Of a stretch of DNA of 64,000 bases, positions 54,751 to 63,673 are shown piece after piece. The translations under genes were made by a program, and so were the position numbers. Origin of the DNA: Borrelia persica No12 (GTDB taxonomy: Bacteria; Spirochaetota; Spirochaetia; Borreliales; Borreliaceae); NCBI RefSeq assembly GCF_000500045.1, contig NZ_AYOT01000187.1, positions 1 through 64,000 on the forward strand, in the 5' to 3' direction. How positions within the stretch are numbered: the stretch's first letter is position 1; each line of letters begins with the position of its first letter. The notes beneath the pieces were generated by a model that was not told the origin of the DNA, did no database searches, and worked only from the letters and a program-made list of their open reading frames with translations.

Positions 54751-56797
54751 TGAGATTATGGTTTTAAAGGACGGGTTTTATAGATTGGAGCGAGATCTTG
54801 AAGCTTTGGGTGTTTTTTTAGAAGAGATTGGGAGTAAGTCTTTAAAATTTAAAAATCCAAATGAAAGAATGCATTATTTGATTGATAACAGATTATATGA
54901 AGATTTTTATCAAAAGTATTCTGAAGATCAGATACTTGAAATACATAATGCTGTTTATGCTGAAGACTTTAAGTTTCAATCTTATATGAGTGCGTCAAAG
55001 TTTTATAAAGATTATGCACTAAAAGTAAATGACACTTATCTTGAATCTTATGAAGATCGAATTATTGCAGTTAGTCTGTTTCTTGCTGATGGTTGTTTTG
55101 ATTTTGCATTAAAACTTGCTCTAGATATGATAAGGCAGCGATACCAGCCTGCAACTCCCACTTTTTTAAATGCTGGTAAGTGTGTTAGAGGTGAGCTTGT
55201 GTCTTGCTTCTTATTGGAGGTTGCAGATTCGCTTAATAGTATTACTTTTAATATTTCATCTTCAATGCAGCTTTCAAAAATTGGTGGGGGTGTTGCTTTA
55301 AATCTTTCAAATCTTAGGGCTAGGGGAGAGGAGATACGGGGCATTGCTAATGTTGCAAAAGGTGTTATTCCAGTTATGAAGCTTTTAGAAGATGGATTTA
55401 ATTATGCAGATCAGATGGGTCAAAGAAAGGGTGCTGGTGCTGTATATTTAAATATTTTTCATTATGATATTGAAGATTTCTTGGATACAAAAAAGATTAA
55501 TGCTGATGAAAAGAGTCGTGTGCAGACATTATCATTGGGAGTCATAATTCCAGATAAGTTCTTTGAACTTGCAAAGCAGGGTAGGGCGTATTATGCATTT
55601 GCTCCACATTCAATTTATAAAGAAACTGGTCTTGTGATGAATGAGATTGATTTTGATTTGGAATACGATTTGCTTGCAAATAATCCTCGTATTATGAAAA
55701 AAGAGCTCTCAGCTAGGGATATCCTTGTTCGTATTGCAAGGCTGCAGTTTGAATCGGGTTATCCTTATATCATGTATCAAACTGCTTGTAATTTAAACAA
55801 TCCACTAAAGGGAATTGGACGTATTAAGATGTCTAATCTTTGTACAGAAATCTTTCAAATTCAGACATCTTCTGTTATTGGTGATTATGGTGATGGAGAT
55901 GTTGTTGGATATGATGTTAGTTGCATCTTGGGTTCACTTAATATTGTCAATGTGATTAACAGTGATTTTGAATCTACTGTTGATTTGGCCATGAGGGCAC
56001 TTACGTCTGTTGTTGATAAGACTAGCATTAAAAATGCTCCAAGCATACGCAAAGCAAATGATGATTATCGTGCTGTTGGTCTTGGTGTTATGAATTTGCA
56101 TGGATTTTTGATTAAAAATAAAATTCCTTATGAGAGCGATGAGGCTTTGGATTTTGTTCGTACGTTTTTTATGTTGTTAAATTTTTATTCTCTAAAGAGC
56201 AGTATGAATATTGCAAAAGAAAGAAATTCGCCTTTTAAGGATTTTAAGCTTAGCGAATATTATAATGGCAATTATTTTGATATGTATCTTAATGAAGATT
56301 TTTCTCCAAAAAGTGAAATTGTAAAAGAAATATTTGGTTCACTTAAAATTCCTTCTAAGAGTGATTGGGAAAATCTTAAGAGAGATGTTCAACAATATGG
56401 ACTTTACCATGCCTATAGATTGGCTGTTGCTCCAACTCAGAGTATATCTTATATTCAAAATGCAACAACATCGCTTATGCCCATTGTTGAGCTTGTTGAG
56501 GCTAGGGTTTATGGAAATTCTACAACTTATTATCCAATGCCATATCTTAGCAGAGAGAATGCTATTTGCTTTAAGTCTGCATATTATATGGACATGAGGA
56601 AATTGATTGATCTGATAAGCGAGGCTCAAAGGCATGTTGACCAGGGGATTAGTACTCTGCTTTATGTTACAAATGAAACTAGTACTAGAGAGCTTGTAAA
56701 GCTTTATATTTATGCAAAAAATAAGGGACTTAAAAGTTTGTATTATACGCGTAATAAAAATCTTTCAGTAAATGAGTGTATTCTCTGTTCAGTATAG
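54725..56797 (+). CDS. nrdE: Class Ib ribonucleotide reductase large subunit
   Basis: 690 residues, no N-terminal ATP-cone, as in class Ib. The catalytic N-x-C-x-E motif is NLCTEI (N371, C373, E375). The redox pair is C161 (ELVSCFLLE) and C400 (VSCILGSLN). The C-terminal shuttle is C685 and C688 (NECILCSV). It reduces ribonucleoside diphosphates to dNDPs, driven by the NrdF radical. The gene starts inside nrdI (ATG 54725 or 54728, after AAAAAGG), which suggests coupled translation. nrdF follows 76 bases on. All active residues are present. Confidence 0.97.
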   Translation: MMRHLELNNEIMVLKDGFYRLERDLEALGVFLEEIGSKSLKFKNPNERMHYLIDNRLYEDFYQKYSEDQILEIHNAVYAEDFKFQSYMSASKFYKDYALKVNDTYLESYEDRIIAVSLFLADGCFDFALKLALDMIRQRYQPATPTFLNAGKCVRGELVSCFLLEVADSLNSITFNISSSMQLSKIGGGVALNLSNLRARGEEIRGIANVAKGVIPVMKLLEDGFNYADQMGQRKGAGAVYLNIFHYDIEDFLDTKKINADEKSRVQTLSLGVIIPDKFFELAKQGRAYYAFAPHSIYKETGLVMNEIDFDLEYDLLANNPRIMKKELSARDILVRIARLQFESGYPYIMYQTACNLNNPLKGIGRIKMSNLCTEIFQIQTSSVIGDYGDGDVVGYDVSCILGSLNIVNVINSDFESTVDLAMRALTSVVDKTSIKNAPSIRKANDDYRAVGLGVMNLHGFLIKNKIPYESDEALDFVRTFFMLLNFYSLKSSMNIAKERNSPFKDFKLSEYYNGNYFDMYLNEDFSPKSEIVKEIFGSLKIPSKSDWENLKRDVQQYGLYHAYRLAVAPTQSISYIQNATTSLMPIVELVEARVYGNSTTYYPMPYLSRENAICFKSAYYMDMRKLIDLISEAQRHVDQGISTLLYVTNETSTRELVKLYIYAKNKGLKSLYYTRNKNLSVNECILCSV

Positions 56798-56873
56798 TTT
56801 ATTAGTATATTTATTTAGAGTCTTTGTTAATATTTATTAATTTTGAGATTTGTTTTTGTGAGGAGAGTTATTG

Positions 56874-57836
56874 ATGAAAAGTAGAGAAGCTATAAATTGG
56901 AATAGGCTTAATAATGGCTATACCAAAATGTTTTGGGATCAAAATGTGAGGCAATTTTGGGTTGATGAAGAGATTCCAATCTCTGATGATAAATTGGTTT
57001 GGAATACATTGTCTATTGATGAGAGAGATGTTTATGAAAAGGTTTTAGGTGGGCTTACTCTCTTAGATACAGAACAAGGTTCTGTTGGTATGCCACGTAT
57101 AGCTTTAGCTATAGATAATCTGGATTATAAACCAATTCTTGGGTTTATGGGGGCTATGGAGCATATGCATGCTAAGAGTTATAGTAGTATATTTTCAAGT
57201 TTGTCTAATATCGATCGTATAGATTATATATTTGATTGGGTTAAAACTTATAAAAATTATCAAGAAAAATTAAAATTGATTTTGGATAGGTATAATAACA
57301 TTCATGATAGAATGAGTTTATATCATGCACTTTGCACTTCCGTATTTCTTGAGACTTTTTTATTTTATTCTGGTTTTTTTTATCCTCTCTATCTTGCAGG
57401 GCAAGGTAAAATGATTAATAGTGGTGAGATTATTAATTTAATATTACGTGATGAATCGGTTCATGGGGTGTTTGTGGGTCTTTTGGCTCAAGAAGAGTTT
57501 GACAAGATGACAACTAAAGAACAGGAATATGCCTACAAAGAGGTTGTGCGTATTTTAGAAAGGCTTTATGCTCTTGAGAGAGAATATACCAAAGAGCTAT
57601 ATTCTTGTATTGGCCTTGAATCGGCTGTTGATGTTTTTGTTAGGTATAATGCTGATAAGGCATTGATGAATTTGGGGTTTGATCCTAAATTCAATATTAA
57701 AGACACTGATGTCAATCCTTTGGTTTTAAATGGTCTTAGAACTGATACAAAGACTCATGATTTTTTCTCAACTAAAGGTAATGGTTATATCAAACCTATG
57801 CGTGTTGAGCCTTTATGCGATGATGATTTTATGTGA
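56874..57836 (+). CDS. nrdF: Class Ib ribonucleotide reductase small subunit
   Basis: 320 residues from ATG 56874 after GTGAGGAGAG; the TTG three bases earlier is less likely. Metal ligands can be placed: D65 (LTLLDTEQG), E96 and H99 (MGAMEHMHAKSYS), E160 (VFLETFLFYSG), E194 and H197 (RDESVHGVF). The radical tyrosine is Y103. It generates the radical for NrdE; with NrdI present the physiological metal is probably manganese. The end, FSTKGNGYIKPMRVEPLCDDDF, is typical of the family. Nothing is missing. Confidence 0.97.
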   Translation: MKSREAINWNRLNNGYTKMFWDQNVRQFWVDEEIPISDDKLVWNTLSIDERDVYEKVLGGLTLLDTEQGSVGMPRIALAIDNLDYKPILGFMGAMEHMHAKSYSSIFSSLSNIDRIDYIFDWVKTYKNYQEKLKLILDRYNNIHDRMSLYHALCTSVFLETFLFYSGFFYPLYLAGQGKMINSGEIINLILRDESVHGVFVGLLAQEEFDKMTTKEQEYAYKEVVRILERLYALEREYTKELYSCIGLESAVDVFVRYNADKALMNLGFDPKFNIKDTDVNPLVLNGLRTDTKTHDFFSTKGNGYIKPMRVEPLCDDDFM

Positions 57837-57875
57837 GCGTTTGTTTGATTTATGTGTGATGTTTAGGGGGTTTTT

Positions 57876-58109
57876 ATGATTACTTTTATTATTTTGTCCA
57901 TCTTTTTTTTAGCTTTTTTGTCATTTTTTTTGTCATTTTTTTTGTCATTTTTTTTGGTCTTTTCTTTTGCTTTTATATTTAAGATGTTTTTGTTTTTTAT
58001 TAAGTTTGTTTTACTTTTTTTGCTCTTTTTCATTTTTTTTAAAGTTTTTTTGTTTTTTTTTGTTTTGTTTAATTTTATTAATACCTTTAAAAGATCACAA
58101 TTTTGTTAA
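57876..58109 (+). CDS. Phe-rich hydrophobic mini-protein (uncertain)
   Basis: 77 residues, about 40% phenylalanine, with nearly the whole chain hydrophobic (AFLSFFLSFFLSFFL), ending KRSQFC. It starts 40 bases after nrdF, with TTTAGGGGG 5 bases upstream, an excellent ribosome site. The DNA is a T-rich tract with a 12-base repeat (TCATTTTTTTTG) near 57920-57955, so low complexity may explain the open frame. If real it is a two- or three-helix membrane peptide. Confidence 0.35.
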   Translation: MITFIILSIFFLAFLSFFLSFFLSFFLVFSFAFIFKMFLFFIKFVLLFLLFFIFFKVFLFFFVLFNFINTFKRSQFC

Positions 58110-58245
58110 TTTTTTTAATAATTTTTTTAAATTAAATGACCTGATAACATAATTTTATTATATAATAATATATATATATATTGAATAATATTCTAATTAG
58201 TTTTAAGAAGTTTAATTTTTTTGATTTTGGGGAAGGGGGATTTTT

Positions 58246-58935
58246 TTGAGGAGAGTATTTTTAATTTTGGGCATATGTTTGCTTTCTCTTATCTTTTTCT
58301 TTTTTGCGTGCGATCCAATAATTTTTGACGACGAGAGTGAGTTGCGAAATGAGGCTTATGAACGTTTAAAAAGCACGGTACTCAAACATAGAGATAGATT
58401 TGTTAATTCGGCTAATAATTTTAAGAAGGGAATTCGTGAAATTGATATTCCTTTTGGTGAAATTGTGTCAATTTTTTCTTTTCCAGATTTTATAACTAGT
58501 GTGTGTTCTGCTTTTGGATGTGATGTTACATCTTTGACTAGATTGATTAGAATTATTGCAAGATTAGATATCACTTCTGATTTAAAAGATGGAGATACGA
58601 AGATTGTTCATGATTTATTATATTTTCTAAAAGAAGTTGCAGGATCAATTGACGAAATCATTAATGTTCAGTTGAAAGATGAAGATTTGGAAAAAATTGG
58701 TTCTAACAGCGATGTAAGTGCTATTTCTGCAATCACTGATGCTTTTGAAGATGCAATGAATAAAGAACAAGCGCTTGTATCAAGGATGAAAGAGATGATA
58801 TTGGAAATAGATCCAAATGGTAAAAAACAGGCTATTTTGCAACAGCTAGAAGATATTATGAATGATGAATACATTAATGCAAGTATGCATTTTATGAGAG
58901 ATATGGCTAAAACAATTTCAAAAGTAGTTAAATGA
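58246..58935 (+). CDS. Helical lipoprotein, unrecognised
   Basis: 229 residues from TTG 58246, after GGAAGGGGGA. The signal peptide ends at LIFFFFAC (Cys about 22). The mature part is helical (EAYERLKSTVLKHRDRFVNSANNFKKGI, DLLYFLKEVAGSIDEIINVQL, EDAMNKEQALVSRMKEMILEI), with two cysteines near residue 90 (SVCSAFGCDVTS). No BTA121 box. It is alone, followed by two paralogous lipoproteins. Function is unknown. Confidence 0.75.
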   Translation: MRRVFLILGICLLSLIFFFFACDPIIFDDESELRNEAYERLKSTVLKHRDRFVNSANNFKKGIREIDIPFGEIVSIFSFPDFITSVCSAFGCDVTSLTRLIRIIARLDITSDLKDGDTKIVHDLLYFLKEVAGSIDEIINVQLKDEDLEKIGSNSDVSAISAITDAFEDAMNKEQALVSRMKEMILEIDPNGKKQAILQQLEDIMNDEYINASMHFMRDMAKTISKVVK

Positions 58936-59162
58936 TTATTTTAATTTATATTAAATAGTTTGTTCTTATTTGATGTTTTATTAAGTTCTTTTGAGCACAT
59001 TAGAATGTGATTTAAAGTACTCTGTCCTTTACTTTTTTGTTCTCCTTTAGTTTATATATGCCTAGAAGTATACTAGAATTTGTATCTTTTAGGTATTTTT
59101 TAAGGCAATTTTCCAAAAATTCAAGTTTTTTAAATTTTTTTAGGTTTTTATTTAAGAAGTAT

Positions 59163-59190
59163 TGCAAAAATATATTTTGTATTGTATAAA
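59163..59190 (+). promoter_or_regulatory. Promoter of the 59264 gene
   Basis: TTGCAA (59163-59168) and TATAAA (59185-59190) are 16 bases apart. The same arrangement recurs upstream of the 60423 gene. Confidence 0.6.
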
Positions 59191-59203
59191 TATATTATCA
59201 AAT

Positions 59204-59212
59204 GATAATGAT
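59204..59212. promoter_or_regulatory. Fur-box-like GATAATGAT element, duplicated
   Basis: GATAATGATTCTTATTTAGG follows the -10 element here and recurs at 60363. The first nine bases equal half of the enterobacterial Fur-box consensus. It may bind a Fur-family regulator or simply be conserved by the recent duplication. Confidence 0.35.
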
Positions 59213-59263
59213 TCTTATTTAGGATTTAGATATCTTGATAAATTTTAAAAAGGTGGGAATATT

Positions 59264-60088
59264 ATGAATAAATGCAAATTTATGTTTTATGTTTTGTTGT
59301 TTGTTGCTGTATTTTGCAATTTAAATGCTAAGGTTTTTGCTTCAGAAGAGCTACAATCTTCTTTGGAAACACCATCATTACCTGAAACTAAGGACTCGAG
59401 AAGTTCGACTTCCTTGTTAGATGATGTTACAGTTGAATCTCAAAGTGCAGATCAAAATGTAAACCAAAATGTAAACCAAAATGAGAACCAAGATGTAAAC
59501 CAAAAGGGAAATCATGATGCAAGCGTTTTAAAAGTTTTGGTACACGAATATAAAAATAAGGTGAAAGCAGCAAAAGATAAATTTGATCAATCTGGCTATA
59601 AATTTGATTTCAGTAAGAGGGTATTTGAAAAAGTAGATGGAGAAATTAAGCTTAATGAAGATTATGTTTATGCTGGATTGGGTTATGATATAGAGCTTAT
59701 AAAGCATGTGGATGCACTTATAAGTAAGCTTGATTTAGAATCTATTTCCAAAGAGCATTTAAAATCTTTGTATTTGTTATTTAGTGATTTTCATTTCCAT
59801 GGATATGATGATTTTTTAGATGAGCGACTTGGTGATGAAAATTTAGATAGGGTTGCAAAAAAATACGATGTTGTGGAAATTGCTGCTTATATAAAGGGAT
59901 ACTTAGATGCAGTTAATGAGTCTATCTCTGATATTAAAAAACGTATGTTAGAGGTAAATGTGAATCGCAGTAGTGAAGATATTTTGAATGAAATACATAA
60001 TATTAGTCTTGAAGGTTTTCATGGTGAGGCGTTTAACAGTAGTTTTGAAAATATTGTAAAAACTCTTGTATATTTGTATGGGTTTTAA
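59264..60088 (+). CDS. Secreted or anchored paralogue of the 60423 lipoprotein
   Basis: 274 residues. The signal peptide (LLFVAVFCNLNAKVFASEE) has Cys 18 (FVAVFC) and also an AxA-type cleavage site (KVFASEE), so lipidation is uncertain. A polar region with NQNVNQNENQDVNQKGN repeats follows. The helical domain from about residue 95 (VLVHEYKNKVKAAKDKFDQSGYKFDFSKRVF ... DYVYAGLGYDIELIKHVDALISKL) matches the 60423 gene. The VYAGLGYD motif and helical bundle recall PFam54 (CspA/BBA64) proteins, but this is uncertain. Start follows AAAAAGGTGGGAATATT. Confidence 0.72.
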   Translation: MNKCKFMFYVLLFVAVFCNLNAKVFASEELQSSLETPSLPETKDSRSSTSLLDDVTVESQSADQNVNQNVNQNENQDVNQKGNHDASVLKVLVHEYKNKVKAAKDKFDQSGYKFDFSKRVFEKVDGEIKLNEDYVYAGLGYDIELIKHVDALISKLDLESISKEHLKSLYLLFSDFHFHGYDDFLDERLGDENLDRVAKKYDVVEIAAYIKGYLDAVNESISDIKKRMLEVNVNRSSEDILNEIHNISLEGFHGEAFNSSFENIVKTLVYLYGF

Positions 60089-60156
60089 AGATCAGATTTG
60101 ATTGGTTTTTTTTAAACAGTCTATTAATATTAGAGATGTGATAAAAATTTATAATT

Positions 60157-60176
60157 AAAGGACCTAATGGTCCTTT
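60157..60176 (+). terminator. Terminator of the 59264-60088 gene
   Basis: AAAGGACC and GGTCCTTT form a perfect 8-pair stem around TAAT, followed by a T-run. A near copy follows the next gene. Confidence 0.88.
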
Positions 60177-60422
60177 TTCTTTTTTTTCTATTAGTCTATT
60201 TGTCTTATAAAAAGGGGGATACTAATGTTTGTATCTTTTAGGTATTTTTAAGGCAATTTTTCAAAAAATGCAAATTTAAATGTAAGTTCAATTTTTTTTA
60301 GATTTTTGTTTAGAAAGTATTGCAAAAATATGTTTTATATTGTATAAATTATATTATTAAAAGATAATGATTCTTATTTAGGATTCAAAATGTCTTGATA
60401 AATTTTAAAAAGGTGGGAATAT

Positions 60423-61223
60423 ATGAAAAAGTATAAAGTTATATTTTATGTATTATTATTTGTTATTGTATCTTGTAATTTGGGTTCTGGAATTACTCCA
60501 GGAGAATCACAGACTCCTTTGGGAGATTCTTTGCCTAAAGATGAAAAGTTAAAAGAAAAATTTAACTTTGCGGATTTTGAATTGAAAGATGTAAATAGTG
60601 TGAAAGTTTTGTTACAAGCATATAAGAATAGAATTAAAGATGCAAAAGATAACTTTGACAAATCTGAACATAAGTTTGACTTTTATAATAAAGTGGTTAA
60701 AAGTTCGGTTGTATATTTTAATAATCAAGATGTTATGGCTGATCTTGATGAAGATTGTGTTTATGCTGGATTGGGTTATGATGTTGAGGTTGCAAAACAT
60801 TTAAATTTACTTGTAAATAAGTTTAATGAAAAACCTTCAATTGAGTTTGCTGTGTTGTTAACCGGTTTAAATAGAGTTGGGAAAGAGTTTCATGATCTTT
60901 TATGTAAGGAATTTAGTGATGAAAATTTAGATAAGCTTATAGCAATGTATGATTTCAAAAAAATTGCTTCTTCTATAAAGGAATTTTTAATTTTAAGAGA
61001 TGAAATAATATCTGTTATGAATAAACGTTTATTGGCAATAGATGTAAATAGCAGTAATGAAGATATTGAAAAGAAATTAAGGGATATCAATGTTAATGGT
61101 GTTGTTGATAAGGACTTTATGAAGCGTTTTGTAGATAATAATAAATATATTATTGATGGGTTAAATGCCGTTAATGGTAGACAAGCTGTTCAAGATGAAG
61201 AGCAGGAAGACGACGACAATTAA
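60423..61223 (+). CDS. Lipoprotein, paralogue of the 59264 gene
   Basis: 266 residues. Lipobox LFVIVSC (Cys about 18). The helical domain (VLLQAYKNRIKDAKDNFDKSEHKFDFYNKVV ... DCVYAGLGYDVEVAKHLNLLVNKFNEK...EFHDLLCKEFSDENLDKLIAMYDFKKIASSIKEFL) matches the 59264 gene throughout. The C-terminus is acidic (DEEQEDDDN), absent from the paralogue. Upstream 190 bases, including promoter and GATAATGAT element, are also duplicated. A link to PFam54 proteins is possible. Confidence 0.77.
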   Translation: MKKYKVIFYVLLFVIVSCNLGSGITPGESQTPLGDSLPKDEKLKEKFNFADFELKDVNSVKVLLQAYKNRIKDAKDNFDKSEHKFDFYNKVVKSSVVYFNNQDVMADLDEDCVYAGLGYDVEVAKHLNLLVNKFNEKPSIEFAVLLTGLNRVGKEFHDLLCKEFSDENLDKLIAMYDFKKIASSIKEFLILRDEIISVMNKRLLAIDVNSSNEDIEKKLRDINVNGVVDKDFMKRFVDNNKYIIDGLNAVNGRQAVQDEEQEDDDN

Positions 61224-61233
61224 TTGATAAATT

Positions 61234-61253
61234 AAAGGGCCTTATGGTCCTTT
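61234..61253 (+). terminator. Terminator of the 60423-61223 gene
   Basis: AAAGGGCC and GGTCCTTT form a stem (one G-T pair) around TTAT, followed by TTTTTTT. Same family as the hairpin at 60157. Confidence 0.88.
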
Positions 61254-61674
61254 TTTTGTTATTTATAATTAGTAGGTGTATGTGAAATATAATTTTGTAT
61301 TTGCATAATTTGTACAGTTGATTTTATAGATAATATATCAAGTCAAATTGTGTCATTGGCCAATCAATTTATTTGAATTAGATTTGGTTATGAGTATATG
61401 ATTGTATTTGCTTTTAATTTTAAATAAATTATTATTTTATAATACCTTAAGCAATGTTTAGCCTTTAAAGATGCCTATTTGGCGTTTTTAAATTTTATTT
61501 ATGTATATTTAGTTAATTTTTTAAATTAATTTACTTATATTAATATAATAGTATTGATTAATATGATAGTTGTGTTATAATTCTTAATTGTTGAATTCCA
61601 ATAAGTCTTGGAATTTCAAAGTTTGGTTGATGAGATATAAATTTTTTAACTTTTTTAAATGAAGGAGATAAAGC

Positions 61675-62469
61675 GTGAGAAAAATGAGATTTATCATTGT
61701 GAGTTCTTTGAGTGTGCTGGTGGTTTTGGCTTGTAATCATTCAAAACAAGATGATCTTACTAAAAGTCAAGGATATAGTTCTGGGAGTGTTTCTTCAGTT
61801 GATCTGTCTCGAACTACTCGTAGTGCAGATTTTAGGAGAGGTTCTTTTGGTATATCGGATATATTATTGATATTGGAAAATTATAAAATGGAAGAGAAAA
61901 ATCAAAAACTAAATTTAGATAGGCAGATCAAAAATGTTAATGATTTGGTTTTTCCTTTTCATAAGATGCCTTTATTGAAGGATAGTATTGCTACGCGTCA
62001 TAATGTTATTGCGGCTTTGCAACATAAAAGTACGTTTTTGTATAATTTGGAAAATATGTTAAAGATATTGGATTTAGATAATGTTGATTCTAATGAATCA
62101 ATACTTGCAAATAAGTTTGTATTGCTTTTAGAGAGATTATCAGATATTACTATACAATTGATATATGGAGATTTTCATAAGGCTTGTTTAGATAGGCTTA
62201 AGCGTGCTACAGATCAAGAGTTGCTTTCTATTATTTATAAGCGTTTAAAGAATATTATGCGAATAAGAAAATTAGTTTTAGACTCGTTTGAATTTGTTAT
62301 GAATGTAGTTGCAGAGAATATGGATAGTCTTAAAACTAAGTTTGTGAATAAAGAGTATGTTTTAAGTACATTGAGCAGACTTGTTGGAGATGAGAATGTA
62401 CTTGTTAATGTTTTAGAAGGCATGCAAGATCGTGTTAACAGTCTTAGAGCTTTGTTGAAAGCTCTTTAG
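61675..62469 (+). CDS. Helical lipoprotein, unrecognised
   Basis: 264 residues from GTG 61675, which lies 7 bases after AAGGAGAT; ATG 61684 is an alternative. Lipobox VLVVLAC (Cys about 20), then a Ser/Arg-rich tether (SSVDLSRTTRSADFRRGS). The helical domain (ISDILLILENYKMEEKNQKLNLDRQIKNVNDLVFPF ... LLERLSDITIQLIYGDFHKACLDRLKRATDQELLSII) has the same general plan as the 59264/60423 pair but different residues. Function unknown. Confidence 0.75.
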   Translation: MRKMRFIIVSSLSVLVVLACNHSKQDDLTKSQGYSSGSVSSVDLSRTTRSADFRRGSFGISDILLILENYKMEEKNQKLNLDRQIKNVNDLVFPFHKMPLLKDSIATRHNVIAALQHKSTFLYNLENMLKILDLDNVDSNESILANKFVLLLERLSDITIQLIYGDFHKACLDRLKRATDQELLSIIYKRLKNIMRIRKLVLDSFEFVMNVVAENMDSLKTKFVNKEYVLSTLSRLVGDENVLVNVLEGMQDRVNSLRALLKAL

Positions 62470-63673
62470 TTATGAGTTTGAATATTGCAATGGATGGAGA
62501 TAAAGATCAAAATAAGTCTTTATTTCTTATTCGTCTTGTATATATAAGTATTTTTGTGGGAAAGGATATGAAAATTGTCTGATGTTTGCAGTTTTGCATG
62601 TGGAGTTGTTCTTGTGGTTTTAAGAAGGAGATAGCATAGAAAATATGAGTGCAATTATTATAAACATGTCTTAGTTTTTTTAATTATGAACGAATCTATA
62701 TTCTCTTTTGTGTTTTGCAATGCAGCTTGCTTTAACTTATGTTATTGCGGCTGCATTTTTTATATATGTGTTGTTTATTTGGGTTTTAGTATGATATTTG
62801 TGAATATAAACTTATAATATACACTGCTTACAATGTGACAAGCATGTGTATTTGGTTTTAATAATTTATTTTTTAAGAGGAGAATGTATAAAAGATTGTA
62901 ACATAATTTTATTATCTTTATTAGTGATTTAATTTATTAAATTAAATTTTTTTAAAATTAATTTGATTATTTGTATAGAAATATTATTTGTTAGTATACG
63001 ATTTCTTAGTATAATGTGGTTGTTTATAAAGTAAATATTGAATATAATGATTAAATATAATTTTTTTAAAAGGAGGTATGTTTCAAAAGTTACGTCTTGA
63101 TATATCTTTGTTATTTTACTTGTTATATTTGTAAGAGCTTTTAGTCATTCAGGTACAATTGATGCTTAAGGATAATCTTGATTTATTCAGGTTGTTTGCT
63201 GGTATTGATTTGAATTTTGCACGTTTTCAAGATGCTGTTACTGTTGATTGAAGTTTTTTTATTTTAAATAGTTGATGTTCATAATTTGTGCTTAAGGTTA
63301 GAGGGTTTAAAGGCAAAAGATTTTTGATAAGCTTGTTTTTATTTGGGAAAATAGTTATGGGTTTGAGTGATTGGTTTTCCTTTAAGTGAAATAAAATGCC
63401 TTAATTGGTGGATAGCTTAACTGCCTGTCAAATATTATTAAATCTTGAAATATAGAGCCTATTAATCAACTTATTTTAATTTGTGACCTTTTTTAAGGTA
63501 AGGGTATTTTGTCTTCTGTAATAATATTGATTCTTTAAAATTGATATTTTATCAGTTGGAGTAAATGTTTTTAGTGGATTATATGACAATATGTGATGAT
63601 AAATATCGATTTTAGCACAGCTTGCAAAATAAAGCTTGTGTGATTTTTATAGTTAATTTTAATAGGAGAATGT
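62470..63673. other. Long gap with decayed genes
   Basis: About 1.2 kb without an intact gene. Ribosome-like sites followed by short frames occur at 62625 (AAGGAGATAGC, 10 codons) and 63068 (AAAAGGAGG), and a stretch near 63190-63240 encodes FRLFAGIDLNFARFQDAV before a stop. These look like remains of several lipoprotein genes. A promoter-like TTGTTA/TATAAT pair with 16-base spacing is at 62988-63015. Confidence 0.45.
62719..62757 (+). terminator. Terminator in the decayed region
   Basis: AATGCAGC (62719-62726) pairs perfectly with GCTGCATT (62750-62757) and is followed by TTTTAT. It probably ended a gene now lost, or the 61675 gene at some distance. Confidence 0.6.

Noticed and set aside
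62985..63015. Two TTAGTATA boxes resembling Borrelia telomere sequences
   Set aside because: They are direct copies 15 bases apart, not inverted, and no terminal-type dyad surrounds them. One contributes to a TTGTTA/TATAAT promoter-like pair, which explains it better.
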